The position numbers and the translations under genes are program-made. Shown one piece after another: positions 45,201-53,244 of a stretch of 64,000 nucleotides of DNA. Source of the stretch: Burkholderia sp. WSM2230 (GTDB lineage: Bacteria; Pseudomonadota; Gammaproteobacteria; Burkholderiales; Burkholderiaceae); NCBI RefSeq assembly GCF_000472445.1, contig NZ_AXAJ01000009.1:186291-250290 (forward strand), in the 5' to 3' direction. The notes under the pieces are model-generated. The model made no database searches. It was not told the DNA's origin and was given only the letters and a program-made list of their open reading frames with translations. The number at the start of each line of letters is the position of its first letter. The first letter of the stretch is position 1.

Positions 45201-45645
45201 GGGCTGCGGCAATCCGATCTGCCATCGCGCGACTTTCATGTACGGGCTGCTCTACGAACACGCGCAGGTGAACGGGACGCTTCATTCCAATCTGCAGGAA
45301 CTGCTCGGCGTGCATGATGTCGGCGTGTTCAGGCATCTGGCGGCAATGGTGCGCGCGGGCAAGGTCGTCGACGCTGAGGGGAACGATGTCTATCTGCGCG
45401 GCGCACGCGGCATGAAAGGCCTGAAGGGCATGCGCATTCCGATTGGTTTCATTCACGGCGACCGCAACGAAACCTATGTGCCGAAAAGCACCGCGCTGAC
45501 CTATGAAATGCTCGCCGATGCATTCCCCGAGCAGCCTTATGAGCGCCATCTGATTCCGGGCTATGGACATATCGACTGCATCTTCGGCAAGAATGCTGCG
45601 GTCGATGTTTATCCGGCTATCGCGAGCTACCTGAACGCGCACTGA
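42235..45645 (+). CDS. GMC-type oxidoreductase fused to Cys-nucleophile alpha/beta hydrolase
   Basis: 1136 residues. Residues 15-570: a GMC/cholesterol-oxidase-like flavoenzyme with FAD motif VVVGSGYGGA near 18, GCGLGGTSLINANV, and the C-terminal HPLGGCPMG at 492-500 with NPLWTISALAERN. Embedded at 197-207 is CTGCGDCNSGC, a C-x2-C-x2-C-x3-C cluster suggesting an iron-sulfur centre. Residues about 580-770 are a beta-rich linker domain. Residues about 800-1136: alpha/beta hydrolase with oxyanion HGSG, nucleophile elbow GHCMGG whose nucleophile is Cys907, Asp in HGDRNETYVP and His in GYGHIDCIFG, a triad layout like PHA synthases. It may oxidise a sterol or lipid alcohol and process the product. 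No signal peptide is seen. Confidence 0.85.
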   Translation: MNRLSSAVTAMKSHYEVVVVGSGYGGAIAASRMARAGRSVCVLERGREFMAGEYPRTPFQGAAQIQYNTPAAQIGSPLALLEVHVNDDVNAVVGCGLGGTSLINANVALKIDPRLWDDTRWPAALRGDQAGRDKGYQRAWDMLQPSPVPSRFRELPKLLALAKSAEALGMGDRFSTPPVTVTFEDRMNAAGVAQKACTGCGDCNSGCNYDAKNSTHMNYLPDAVSHGAQIFTGAAVHSVTRNPDTQKWQVGYQLVRLGRESYDAPELFVNADVVIVSAGTIGSTALLLRSRNEGLSVSGMLGQRFTGNGDVLAFAYNTDDIVNGVGWGAHLEGEIPPVGPTITGLIDHRNTADVKDGFVIEEGSLAGPVGAALVGMLGAAAPLSGVDVSGPRSVEQQLAYDARVVEGVLHGPYRGALNHTQSYLVMAHDDESGQISVNDKGRPRIAWDKAGKQPIYDTVEETLKKATVPLGGKYLRDPISNDIFGNRTVTVHPLGGCPMGEDAAHGVVDDTGRVFSGMSGTGVHDGLYVMDGAVMPMSLGVNPLWTISALAERNCALLAASRGWTIDYDSKGSAATPPAQKIGLRFTETMVGHYTPAGASKDMASPMAFTLTVESDDLDVMLRDPNHLARTAGTLTCLALSEQPMTISNGTFNLFVVDPQDVDERNMNYRMTLNAVEGKTYYLIGQKIITRTSPLELWEQTNTLYAQVFEAPKADAPPIGNATLIITPENFLKQQRTLEVTNAPDLKTRLEWTLKFGKFFAGVLFSEYGGVAAPLQYYDPEAAPRLKRALRAPAPQVFFFETPDRTRLRLTRYVDPARKNARPVLLIHGSGVSSRIYSTDLIGTNLVEYLCAAGDDVWLVDLRVSIEMPSVFVPTNVDKVALEDIPAAVAKIREVTGAASIQALGHCMGGLALSMSLMAGLEGVRSAVISQVAAHPVPGTLGRIKAGLHIPDIMQHLGVTDLTAYTKDERWPHNLFDEALRLYPIDHDEGCGNPICHRATFMYGLLYEHAQVNGTLHSNLQELLGVHDVGVFRHLAAMVRAGKVVDAEGNDVYLRGARGMKGLKGMRIPIGFIHGDRNETYVPKSTALTYEMLADAFPEQPYERHLIPGYGHIDCIFGKNAAVDVYPAIASYLNAH

Positions 45646-45656
45646 AAATCCGCAGT

Positions 45657-47090
45657 CTAGAACAGCTTGCCCGGATTCAGAATGCCGTGCGGATCGAGCG
45701 CATGCCTGATTGCAGCCATCGCCGCCAGTTCCGTGGACGAGCGCGAGATCGGCAGGAACTCGCGCTTGAGCAAGCCAATGCCGTGTTCCGCCGACACCGA
45801 GCCGTGCAGCGGTCCGAGCATTTCATAAACGAACGCGTACACCGCGTGATGATCGACGCCGGGAATCGAATGGCCGTCCACCGTGACATGCAGATTCGAA
45901 TCGCCGATATGGCCGAAAAAATACGATTCGTTGCCGGGCCAGCGTTCGTTCAACGCCGCGCGGCAACGCTCGACAAAGTCGCCAATCACGCTGATCGGCA
46001 GACTCACGTCGAAGTTGATCGCGTCGAGCCGCACGGGAAATTCGGCCGTGCATTCGCGAATCGCCCATAAAGCGCGCGCGTCCGCCACCGATTGCGCGAT
46101 TACCGCGTCGCGTATCGCACCTTCGTCGAGCGCCTCGGTCAGCGCAGCGGCAAAGCGTTCGCCGTGGTCGCCCGAATCGAAGCTCGCATGTTCGATCAGC
46201 GCGTAGAGCGGATGCGTGCTGTCAAACGGCGAGCGCTTGCCCGTCAGTTTCACACCGAAGTCATAGAAGTCCGGCCACATGATTTCGAATGCGCCGATGT
46301 CGTTGCCAAAGCGCGTCGACAGGCGCCGAAGCAGATTCACCGCGGCGTCGTAGCCGTTGAGCGCGACGAGCGCGGTATGACGCGCGGCTCGTTGCGGATG
46401 AAGCCGCAACACCGCACGCGTGATGACGCCAAGCGTGCCTTCAGAACCGATGAACCAGTGCTTCAGGTCATAACCGGTATTGTTCTTGACCATCTTGCCG
46501 AGCGAGCTCAGCACGTCGCCATTGGCGAGCACGACCTCGAGCCCCAGCACCTGGTCGCGTGCGGTGCCCGATTGAATGACGCGATTGCCGCCCGCATTGG
46601 TCGCGAGATTGCCGCCGATCTGGCAGGAGCCGCGGGCGCCGAGATCGAGCGCGAGTTCGAAGCCAGCTTCCGCAGCGGCTTCCTGCGCGGTTTGCAGTGT
46701 GGTGCCTGCACGAACGGTGAGGGTTGCCGAAGCCGCATCGATTTCCTCGACGCCGCTCAGGCGTTCCAGCGACAACGCAATATCCGTTGCGCGTGCAATC
46801 GCGCCGCCCGCGAGCCCCGTCATGCCGCCTTGCGGCACCACAGGCTGATACGCCGCGTGGCAAATGGCAAGCGCGCGCGCGACTTCGTCGGTGCTGCGCG
46901 GCAGCAGCAAGGCTGCGGGGCGCGTCGGAGCGTGGCGCGTCCAGTCGGTCATCGCGCGTTCGCCGATCTGCTCGCCAACGCGCACAGCATCGGCGCCGAG
47001 TTCGGCACGCAACGCGTCGAGCGTGGCGGGAAGCGGCGCGGTACAGGCTCGTGCGTTCGCGTCGTCGTACGCGGTGTCGTCATGCGTCAT
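45657..47090 (-). CDS. FAD-linked oxidase (GlcD/D-2-hydroxyacid dehydrogenase type)
   Basis: 477 residues. The PCMH FAD-binding domain shows PRSTDEVARALAICHAAYQP, VVPQGGMTGLAGGA and GARGSCQIGGNLATNAGGNR; the C-terminal half has SEGTLGVITRAVLRLHPQRA, FGHIGDSNLHVTVDGH, VSAEHGIGLLKREF and the end LDPHGILNPGKLF. This is the vanillyl-alcohol-oxidase superfamily branch that includes D-lactate, glycolate and D-2-hydroxyglutarate dehydrogenases. The substrate is unknown. AAGGA precedes the ATG at 47090. It is 19 bases after the oxygenase gene on the same strand, so the two form an operon divergent from an amino-acid ABC transporter. Confidence 0.9.
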   Translation of the reverse strand: MTHDDTAYDDANARACTAPLPATLDALRAELGADAVRVGEQIGERAMTDWTRHAPTRPAALLLPRSTDEVARALAICHAAYQPVVPQGGMTGLAGGAIARATDIALSLERLSGVEEIDAASATLTVRAGTTLQTAQEAAAEAGFELALDLGARGSCQIGGNLATNAGGNRVIQSGTARDQVLGLEVVLANGDVLSSLGKMVKNNTGYDLKHWFIGSEGTLGVITRAVLRLHPQRAARHTALVALNGYDAAVNLLRRLSTRFGNDIGAFEIMWPDFYDFGVKLTGKRSPFDSTHPLYALIEHASFDSGDHGERFAAALTEALDEGAIRDAVIAQSVADARALWAIRECTAEFPVRLDAINFDVSLPISVIGDFVERCRAALNERWPGNESYFFGHIGDSNLHVTVDGHSIPGVDHHAVYAFVYEMLGPLHGSVSAEHGIGLLKREFLPISRSSTELAAMAAIRHALDPHGILNPGKLF

Positions 47091-47109
47091 GCAGTATTCC
47101 TTGCTGTGC

Positions 47110-48084
47110 TCAGGTAGTTTGCGCGGCGTGCTTCTTTCGATAACCCATCGAATCGTTGATGCGCCCCAGAATATAGTCGCCCGCCGCCACCGGCTGATAC
47201 TTGAGGTCTTCCGCACTCGCGCCGAGATCGCGCGGGTCGACCATCGCGCCGTAGGTCGGATCGTAGAACGTCGCGATCGAATAACGCTCGCGCCCGGACG
47301 CATTGATCACGCGGTGCAGCGTCGAGCGAAAACGGTCGTTGGTCCAGCGCGCGAGCAGATCGCCGACGTTCACCACGAAGCTGCCCTCCACGGGCGGCGC
47401 TTCGATCCACGTATCGTTGGCGATTTCGCGCACCTGCAAGCCGCCCACCTGATCCTGCCACAGCAACGTGATGCAACCGTAGTCCGTATGCGGCGCGACG
47501 CCGAACTGATCTTTGTCGGACTGGGGCGGCTGCGGCGGATAGTAGACCATTTGCGTGCGCTGCATCCGCTTCGTATAACGCGACGCGAAAAAATGCTCGT
47601 CGACGCCGAGGCTTACCGCGACCGCACGCAACAGATCGGCGCCGCATGCGCCCACCGCCTCATAGTAGCCGTACAACACGGGACGCAACCCGGGCATGAA
47701 ATCCGGCCAGTTGTTCGGTCCACGCAGCGCCTGGCCTGCGAGCACATCCGGATCGTCTTCTGGCAACTCGAGTCCGATGCTGAAAAACTCCTTGTAATCG
47801 GGCCGCTTTGCCTGGTACATGGTGGCATCGCCAAGCGCATTGAAACCGCGATGCCGGTGATTCACCGCCGCGCGCCGCTTGGTCTCGACCGGAAATGCAA
47901 AGAACGTACGCGCGGCTTGCGCGGCGGCGTCGATAGTCGCTTGCGGCACGCCGTGATTGACGATGTAGAAGAAGCCAATGGTTGTGCAAGCCTCGCGGAT
48001 CTGCCGCGCCACGTCTTGCAACGCACGCGAATCGCCCGCGCGAACGCCGGCAAAGTCGATGAGCGGAATACGGGTCACAGGCAT
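47110..48084 (-). CDS. Isopenicillin-N-synthase-like Fe(II)/2-oxoglutarate oxygenase
   Basis: 324 residues. The N-terminal DIOX part has IPLIDFAGVRAG and TTIGFFYIVNHGVPQATI. The jelly-roll core has the His-x-Asp iron ligands in APHTDYGCITLL near residue 198, the distal His in STLHRVIN near 253, and the R-x-S pair in GRERYSIATFYDP that binds 2-oxoglutarate. It probably hydroxylates or oxidises a small amino acid-like or heterocyclic compound. CGGAG lies about 8 bases before the ATG. It heads the leftward operon with the FAD-linked oxidase; the divergent gap to the ABC transporter has two GGTATATAC operators. Confidence 0.9.
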   Translation of the reverse strand: MPVTRIPLIDFAGVRAGDSRALQDVARQIREACTTIGFFYIVNHGVPQATIDAAAQAARTFFAFPVETKRRAAVNHRHRGFNALGDATMYQAKRPDYKEFFSIGLELPEDDPDVLAGQALRGPNNWPDFMPGLRPVLYGYYEAVGACGADLLRAVAVSLGVDEHFFASRYTKRMQRTQMVYYPPQPPQSDKDQFGVAPHTDYGCITLLWQDQVGGLQVREIANDTWIEAPPVEGSFVVNVGDLLARWTNDRFRSTLHRVINASGRERYSIATFYDPTYGAMVDPRDLGASAEDLKYQPVAAGDYILGRINDSMGYRKKHAAQTT

Positions 48085-48140
48085 TGTGTTACTCCGGTGA
48101 TAGCGTCGGACAGTGAGCGCGAGCGCAAGGTCATTGCAGT

Positions 48141-48150
48141 GGTATATACC
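48141..48150. promoter_or_regulatory. HutC-type operator GGTATATACC, copy 1
   Basis: A perfect 10-base palindrome 57 bases before the oxygenase ATG, flanked by TGCAGT and GCCAAA. It has the TATA-centred form of operators used by HutC-subfamily GntR proteins. The GntR gene at 51487 is the likely partner. Confidence 0.6.
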
Positions 48151-48237
48151 GCCAAAAGCGCACTCGCAAGTGAACTTGCGCCACTGCATGTAAGGGCTTT
48201 TCTCTACTCGCGCGTTTATTTATTTTGCGGAAAAACT

Positions 48238-48251
48238 GCGGTATATACTGC
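48238..48251. promoter_or_regulatory. HutC-type operator GCGGTATATACTGC, copy 2
   Basis: A near-palindrome sharing GGTATATAC with copy 1, placed 87 bases before the binding-protein ATG at 48338. The two copies, about 95 bases apart, serve the two sides of the divergent promoter region. Confidence 0.6.
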
Positions 48252-48337
48252 ATTGCATGACTCGCGCCGAGCCGGTATTTCGTGCCGCTTGCGCATGCAT
48301 CACGTGTGCGACCTCGCTTTGCCAACTGGAGAATCTC

Positions 48338-49165
48338 ATGAGCATCCTTGCAGGCTGGAAGTGTCGTTTAGTCATGCTGGCGTTGTGCGCGGCGAGTGTC
48401 GGCGCTCATGCGGAAGATCAATTGGCCAAGGTGAAGAAAGCCGGCGAGCTGGTGGTCGGCACCGAGATGCAGTTCGCGCCTTTTGACTTCCTCGAAAACG
48501 GTCAGCAAGCGGGTTTCAACAAGGATCTCTTCGCCGAAGTCGGCAAGGAACTGGGCGTCAAAGTGCGCTTCATCGACCTGCCGTGGCCCAGTGTGCTGCC
48601 TGGCCTCGAAGCAGGCAAGTTCGATATGGTGGGCGGCCCGCTCACGGTCACCAAGGCGCGCATGGAGCGCTACACGTACACGCTGCCCGTCGCGGATGCC
48701 ACCGACGCGCTGCTCAAACGCGCGAACGATACGGCGCTCAAGCAATCGTCTGACATCGCGGGCAAGACCGTCGGCGCGGGCAAGGGCTCGGCGCAGCTCG
48801 ACCAGTTGAAGGCATATGTCGCCACCTTGCCGAAGCAGCCTGAAATCCGCGAATACGTCGACAACAACCAGGCCTATGCCGATCTCGCCGCCGGCCGCAT
48901 TGCGGCAGTCGCGAACTCCATGACCAACATCGCTTATGTGGCCAAGCAGCGCCCGGAAACTTTCGCGGTGGTGCAACCGCCGTTCGGCGCGAAAGTGTAC
49001 TTCGCGTACTGCATGCGCAAGGACGCGGACAGCAAGCCGCTCGCCGACGCCTTCAATGCGGCGCTCGTGAAGATGCACAACGACGGACGCCTCGCCGCCC
49101 TGCAGAAGAAGTGGTTCGGCGTCGCGATGGACGCACCGACCACCATGCCCACGCCCAACTACTGA
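48338..49165 (+). CDS. Amino-acid-type ABC transporter substrate-binding protein
   Basis: 275 residues, a class II periplasmic binding protein. The signal peptide is MSILAGWKCRLVMLALCAAS followed by VGAHA, and the mature protein begins EDQLAKVKKAGELVVGTEMQ. Family features are FAPFDFLENGQQAGFNKDLF, EAGKFDMVGGPLTVTKARME, AGKTVGAGKGSAQLDQL and YVDNNQAYADLAAGRIAAVA. The Arg and Asp positions are those of polar amino acid binders. Ligand unknown. GGAG lies 7 bases before the ATG. First gene of a transporter operon ending in a regulator. Confidence 0.9.
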   Translation: MSILAGWKCRLVMLALCAASVGAHAEDQLAKVKKAGELVVGTEMQFAPFDFLENGQQAGFNKDLFAEVGKELGVKVRFIDLPWPSVLPGLEAGKFDMVGGPLTVTKARMERYTYTLPVADATDALLKRANDTALKQSSDIAGKTVGAGKGSAQLDQLKAYVATLPKQPEIREYVDNNQAYADLAAGRIAAVANSMTNIAYVAKQRPETFAVVQPPFGAKVYFAYCMRKDADSKPLADAFNAALVKMHNDGRLAALQKKWFGVAMDAPTTMPTPNY

Positions 49166-49222
49166 CGCGCCCGGTACTTACGTTGAACGCATATTGACAG
49201 CAAATCAGCGAGGGCGACGCTC

Positions 49223-49873
49223 ATGTTCAGCACGACCGTCTTCGTTCAGGGCATGCCGCTGCTGCTGCACGCGGCGCTCGCCACCATCGGCGTTTCGCTG
49301 ACGGGCCTGTTCATCGGCTTTTTCGTGGCGGTGGGCGTGTGTGCGGCGCGGCTGTCGGGCAATCGCGCGGCGCGACGGTTCGGCGGTGCATACGTGTTCT
49401 TCTTTCGCGGCGTGCCGATGCTCGTGCAACTGCTGCTCGTGTACTACCTGCTGCCGTTCGCGGGCATCAACGTCGCACCGCTCGTTGCGGCGATCAGCGC
49501 CGTGTCGCTGTGCTCCGCGTCGTACATCGCTGAAATTCTGCGCGGCGGTTTTCTCAGCATTCCGCCGGGCCATGTCGAAGCCGCGCGCATGCTCGGCCTA
49601 TCGCCGTTCGACACGCTGCGGCGCATTCTCGTGCCGCAGGCGTTCCGTCTGACGTTGCCGTCGCTCGTCAATGAGATGGTGCTGCTGATCAAGGCTTCGT
49701 CGCTGATCTCGGTGGTGGGCGTCGCGGAGTTGACGCGCACCGCGCAGAACATTGCGGCAAGCACCTACCGGCCGCTCGAAGCGTATCTCGCCGCCGGGCT
49801 CATTTACTTCGTGATCTGCGGCGCGCTCGCACTCGTCGCGCATGCCGCCGAGTACCGTCTTAAGCACGCCTGA
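49223..49873 (+). CDS. Amino-acid-type ABC transporter permease
   Basis: 216 residues with about five membrane helices. FFFRGVPMLVQLLLVYYLLP is the family's helix-two region; AEILRGGFLSIPPGHVEAAR, MLGLSPFDTLRRILVPQAFR is the cytoplasmic loop with the EAA coupling motif that contacts the ATPase. HisM/GlnP-type. It follows the binding protein by 57 bases and precedes the second permease by 18. Confidence 0.9.
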   Translation: MFSTTVFVQGMPLLLHAALATIGVSLTGLFIGFFVAVGVCAARLSGNRAARRFGGAYVFFFRGVPMLVQLLLVYYLLPFAGINVAPLVAAISAVSLCSASYIAEILRGGFLSIPPGHVEAARMLGLSPFDTLRRILVPQAFRLTLPSLVNEMVLLIKASSLISVVGVAELTRTAQNIAASTYRPLEAYLAAGLIYFVICGALALVAHAAEYRLKHA

Positions 49874-49891
49874 TCGACCGGAGCGCATGCG

Positions 49892-50554
49892 ATGCAACAG
49901 TTCGATCCCACCGTCATCACGCACAATCTTCAGCCGATTGCAGCGGGCCTTGCGACGACGCTCGGCACCTGGGCCGCGGGTGTCGTCATCGGCATGCTGA
50001 TCGGCTTTGTCATTGCGGTGCTGCAGCTCTTTTGCGGACGCTGGGTACGCGGCCTGTTGCGCTTTTATATCGAGCTTTTTCGCGGCACGCCCTTTCTCGT
50101 GCAACTATTTCTGCTCTATTACGGCGGCCCGTCGTTCGGCCTCACACTCGAGCCCATGACAGCCGGCGTGCTCGGTCTCGGCCTCTACGGCGGCGCCTAT
50201 TTCGCCGAGGCGTTCCGCTCGGGATTTCAATCAGTGCCGCCGGGTCATCTCGAGGCAGCGTCGTGCCTCGGCCTGACGCGCACGCAAGCGGTGCTGCGCA
50301 TCCAGATGCCGCAAATGCTCGTGCTCATCGTGCCGGCGCTCACGAACCTGATCATCGTGCTCAGCAAGGAAACGGCTGTGCTGTCTATCGTCACCGTGCC
50401 CGAGCTGACTTTCGTGCTGACCGGCATCGGCTCGGCGACCTTTGCTTTCGTCGAGACCCTGCTCATGCTCTGCGTGTGCTATCTCGCGCTCGTCGAACTG
50501 ACTTCGCGCGCGGGCATGTGGGCCGAAGCACGCATCGCCCGTTTCATGGCATAA
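49892..50554 (+). CDS. Amino-acid-type ABC transporter permease
   Basis: 220 residues with about five helices. LFRGTPFLVQLFLLYYGGPS and the coupling loop SGFQSVPPGHLEAASCLGLT, RTQAVLRIQMPQMLVLIVPA are clear. It pairs with the previous permease as the membrane channel. TTTCATGGCATAA ends it 17 bases before the ATPase ATG. Confidence 0.9.
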   Translation: MQQFDPTVITHNLQPIAAGLATTLGTWAAGVVIGMLIGFVIAVLQLFCGRWVRGLLRFYIELFRGTPFLVQLFLLYYGGPSFGLTLEPMTAGVLGLGLYGGAYFAEAFRSGFQSVPPGHLEAASCLGLTRTQAVLRIQMPQMLVLIVPALTNLIIVLSKETAVLSIVTVPELTFVLTGIGSATFAFVETLLMLCVCYLALVELTSRAGMWAEARIARFMA

Positions 50555-50571
50555 AGGAATTGGATCCCATC

Positions 50572-51438
<867 letters not shown>

Positions 51439-51486
51439 GCGCGCGCACTGCGCTTCGCAATGCGCAAACCGTGAAAGGGGCTGCCG

Positions 51487-52296
51487 ATGTCCGCCATGCT
51501 TCGCAGCAAGAGCCACCATGCCGACGAGAGGCCGCTAGCCGACGCGGCTAAAAGCGCACGCGCCGCAGCGCATGCGCCGGCTGCCCGCTATGAGCAGGTC
51601 AAGCATCACATTCGCGGCATTATCGAATCCGGCGCGCGGCGCGCCGGCGAGCGCCTGCCTTCCGAACTCGATCTGGTCGCGACGCTGGGCGTCTCGCGTA
51701 TGACGGTCAATCGTGCGCTGCGCGAGCTGGCGCATGAAGGGCTCGTGACGCGCGTCTCGGGCGTGGGCACCTTCGTTGCGCAGGCAAGGCCGCAATCCAC
51801 GCTGCTGATGATCGCGCATATCGGCGACGAGATCCGTTCGCGTGGACACGAATACAGTTACCGCACGGTGCTTTTGCAGCGCGAGACCGCGTCTGTCGTG
51901 GTATCGAATGCGTTAGGGCTCGCGCCTGGCGCTTCGGTCTTTCATGTGATTTGCGTGCATCGGGAGAACGGCCTGCCGGTGCAACTGGAAGACCGCTACG
52001 TGAACCCCGCCATCGCGCCGGATTTTCTGCAGCAGGATTTCTCGGTGATCAGGCCGTCGGAATATCTATACGAAACGGTGCCGGCGCACGACGTCGAACA
52101 CATCGTCGACGCGGGACTGCCCACGCGCGCCGAGGCGGAACTGCTCGGCATTCGCGCGGAAGAACCCTGCCTTACGCTCGTGCGGCGAACGTGGACGAGC
52201 GGCATTGCTGTCACCTTCGCGCGCTTCGTGCATCCAGGTTCGCGTTACCGGCTCGGCTGCCGCTTCTCGCCCGATCTGTCGCAACGGCAAGGCTGA
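51487..52296 (+). CDS. HutC-subfamily GntR regulator
   Basis: 269 residues. Winged helix: YEQVKHHIRGIIESGARRAG, ERLPSELDLVATLGVSRMTV, NRALRELAHEGLVTRVSGVG, TFVAQA. The C-terminal UTRA domain includes VHRENGLPVQLEDRYVNPAI and APDFLQQDFSVIRPSEYLYE. HutC-type proteins bind histidine- or urocanate-like ligands, or other small amino-acid-like effectors. As the last gene of the transporter operon it is the natural regulator of that operon and, through the shared gap, of the oxygenase pair. ATG at 51487 with GGGGCTGCCG upstream; no better start. Confidence 0.88.
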   Translation: MSAMLRSKSHHADERPLADAAKSARAAAHAPAARYEQVKHHIRGIIESGARRAGERLPSELDLVATLGVSRMTVNRALRELAHEGLVTRVSGVGTFVAQARPQSTLLMIAHIGDEIRSRGHEYSYRTVLLQRETASVVVSNALGLAPGASVFHVICVHRENGLPVQLEDRYVNPAIAPDFLQQDFSVIRPSEYLYETVPAHDVEHIVDAGLPTRAEAELLGIRAEEPCLTLVRRTWTSGIAVTFARFVHPGSRYRLGCRFSPDLSQRQG

Positions 52297-52339
52297 CGCC
52301 ATGCGTTCGTTGACAGCGAGGCAACGCCCCGCTCGTCAG

Positions 52340-53134
52340 CTAGACATTCCCCGCCAGATGAAAACGCGACGCCGGATGCCATAACTGCACGGACGTCGCG
52401 ACATCGTCCCCTACCCACGTGCGACGCCATAGCAGCAAGCAAGGCTCGCCGATTTCCATCGACAGATGACGCCGCACATATGCGTCGGGCTTTTGCGCAT
52501 AGATGCGAAACTCCGCGCGCTGAATCGGCGCGAGACGCACCATGTAGTGATTCGGCGTCTCGACGGTGAAGTCCTGTTGCAGATACTCGGGAAACACCTT
52601 TGGGTTGACGTAGCGATCCTCGTACTGAATCGGCTCGCCCTCCTCGCTATGGACAATGCACGAATGAAATGCGGGGCCGCTGGCAAGGCCGAGTGCTTGG
52701 AGCGCCTGCGGATCGTCGCTCGGTTCGAGCATCAACACGCGCGCCGAATGACGATGTCCGCGCGCGGCGATTTCGTCGGCGATGTTGCGGATTTCCAGCA
52801 CGGTAGACTCGTACCGCTGCGGCGCGACGAAGGTACCCGAACCCTGCACACGCGTCAGCACGCGTTCGGCGGTCAACTCGCGCAGCGCGCGCGACACGGT
52901 CATGCGCGCCACGCCGAACTCCTTCACCAGTTCCATTTCGGAAGGAATCAGCCCGCCCGGCTTCCAGTCGCCGTCGCTGATGCGCCGGATCACGTAGCGC
53001 TTGATCTGCTCATATGCGGGCATGGCTTTCGCCGGAGTCTCCTTGCAAGCGGCATGCTGAGCAACGCCCGCGCCCGACGCGCCAGGCTGCGCCGGGTTGT
53101 GCCCCTGTTCCTGAGTATCTGTAATTGTGTTCAC
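52340..53134 (-). CDS. HutC-subfamily GntR regulator
   Basis: 264 residues. After about 35 disordered residues the helix-turn-helix runs AYEQIKRYVIRRISDGDWKP, GGLIPSEMELVKEFGVARMT, VSRALRELTAERVLTRVQGS, GTFVAP. UTRA domain: HSEEGEPIQYEDRYVNPKVF, PEYLQQDFTVETPNHYMVRL. It is closer to the classical histidine-utilisation repressor pattern than the gene at 51487, and faces it tail-to-tail across 43 bases. It follows the lyase-like gene on the same strand and is probably the repressor of that operon, with the TTGTCTATACAA site at 58299. Confidence 0.87.
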   Translation of the reverse strand: MNTITDTQEQGHNPAQPGASGAGVAQHAACKETPAKAMPAYEQIKRYVIRRISDGDWKPGGLIPSEMELVKEFGVARMTVSRALRELTAERVLTRVQGSGTFVAPQRYESTVLEIRNIADEIAARGHRHSARVLMLEPSDDPQALQALGLASGPAFHSCIVHSEEGEPIQYEDRYVNPKVFPEYLQQDFTVETPNHYMVRLAPIQRAEFRIYAQKPDAYVRRHLSMEIGEPCLLLWRRTWVGDDVATSVQLWHPASRFHLAGNV

Positions 53135-53244
53135 ACCGACCTCGTGGGTGGTTGGGGTGGTTTGGGTCGTCGCCGTCGTGCCGCCCGTCGCCCGCAGGAA
53201 GCGCCAGTTGACCCGCGGATAGCCTGCGCATTGGCCTCGTCGAA

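Noticed and set aside
46864..48486. A 540-residue plus-strand open frame over the oxidase-oxygenase genes
   Set aside because: It runs across two real genes and a divergent promoter region; there are no family features.
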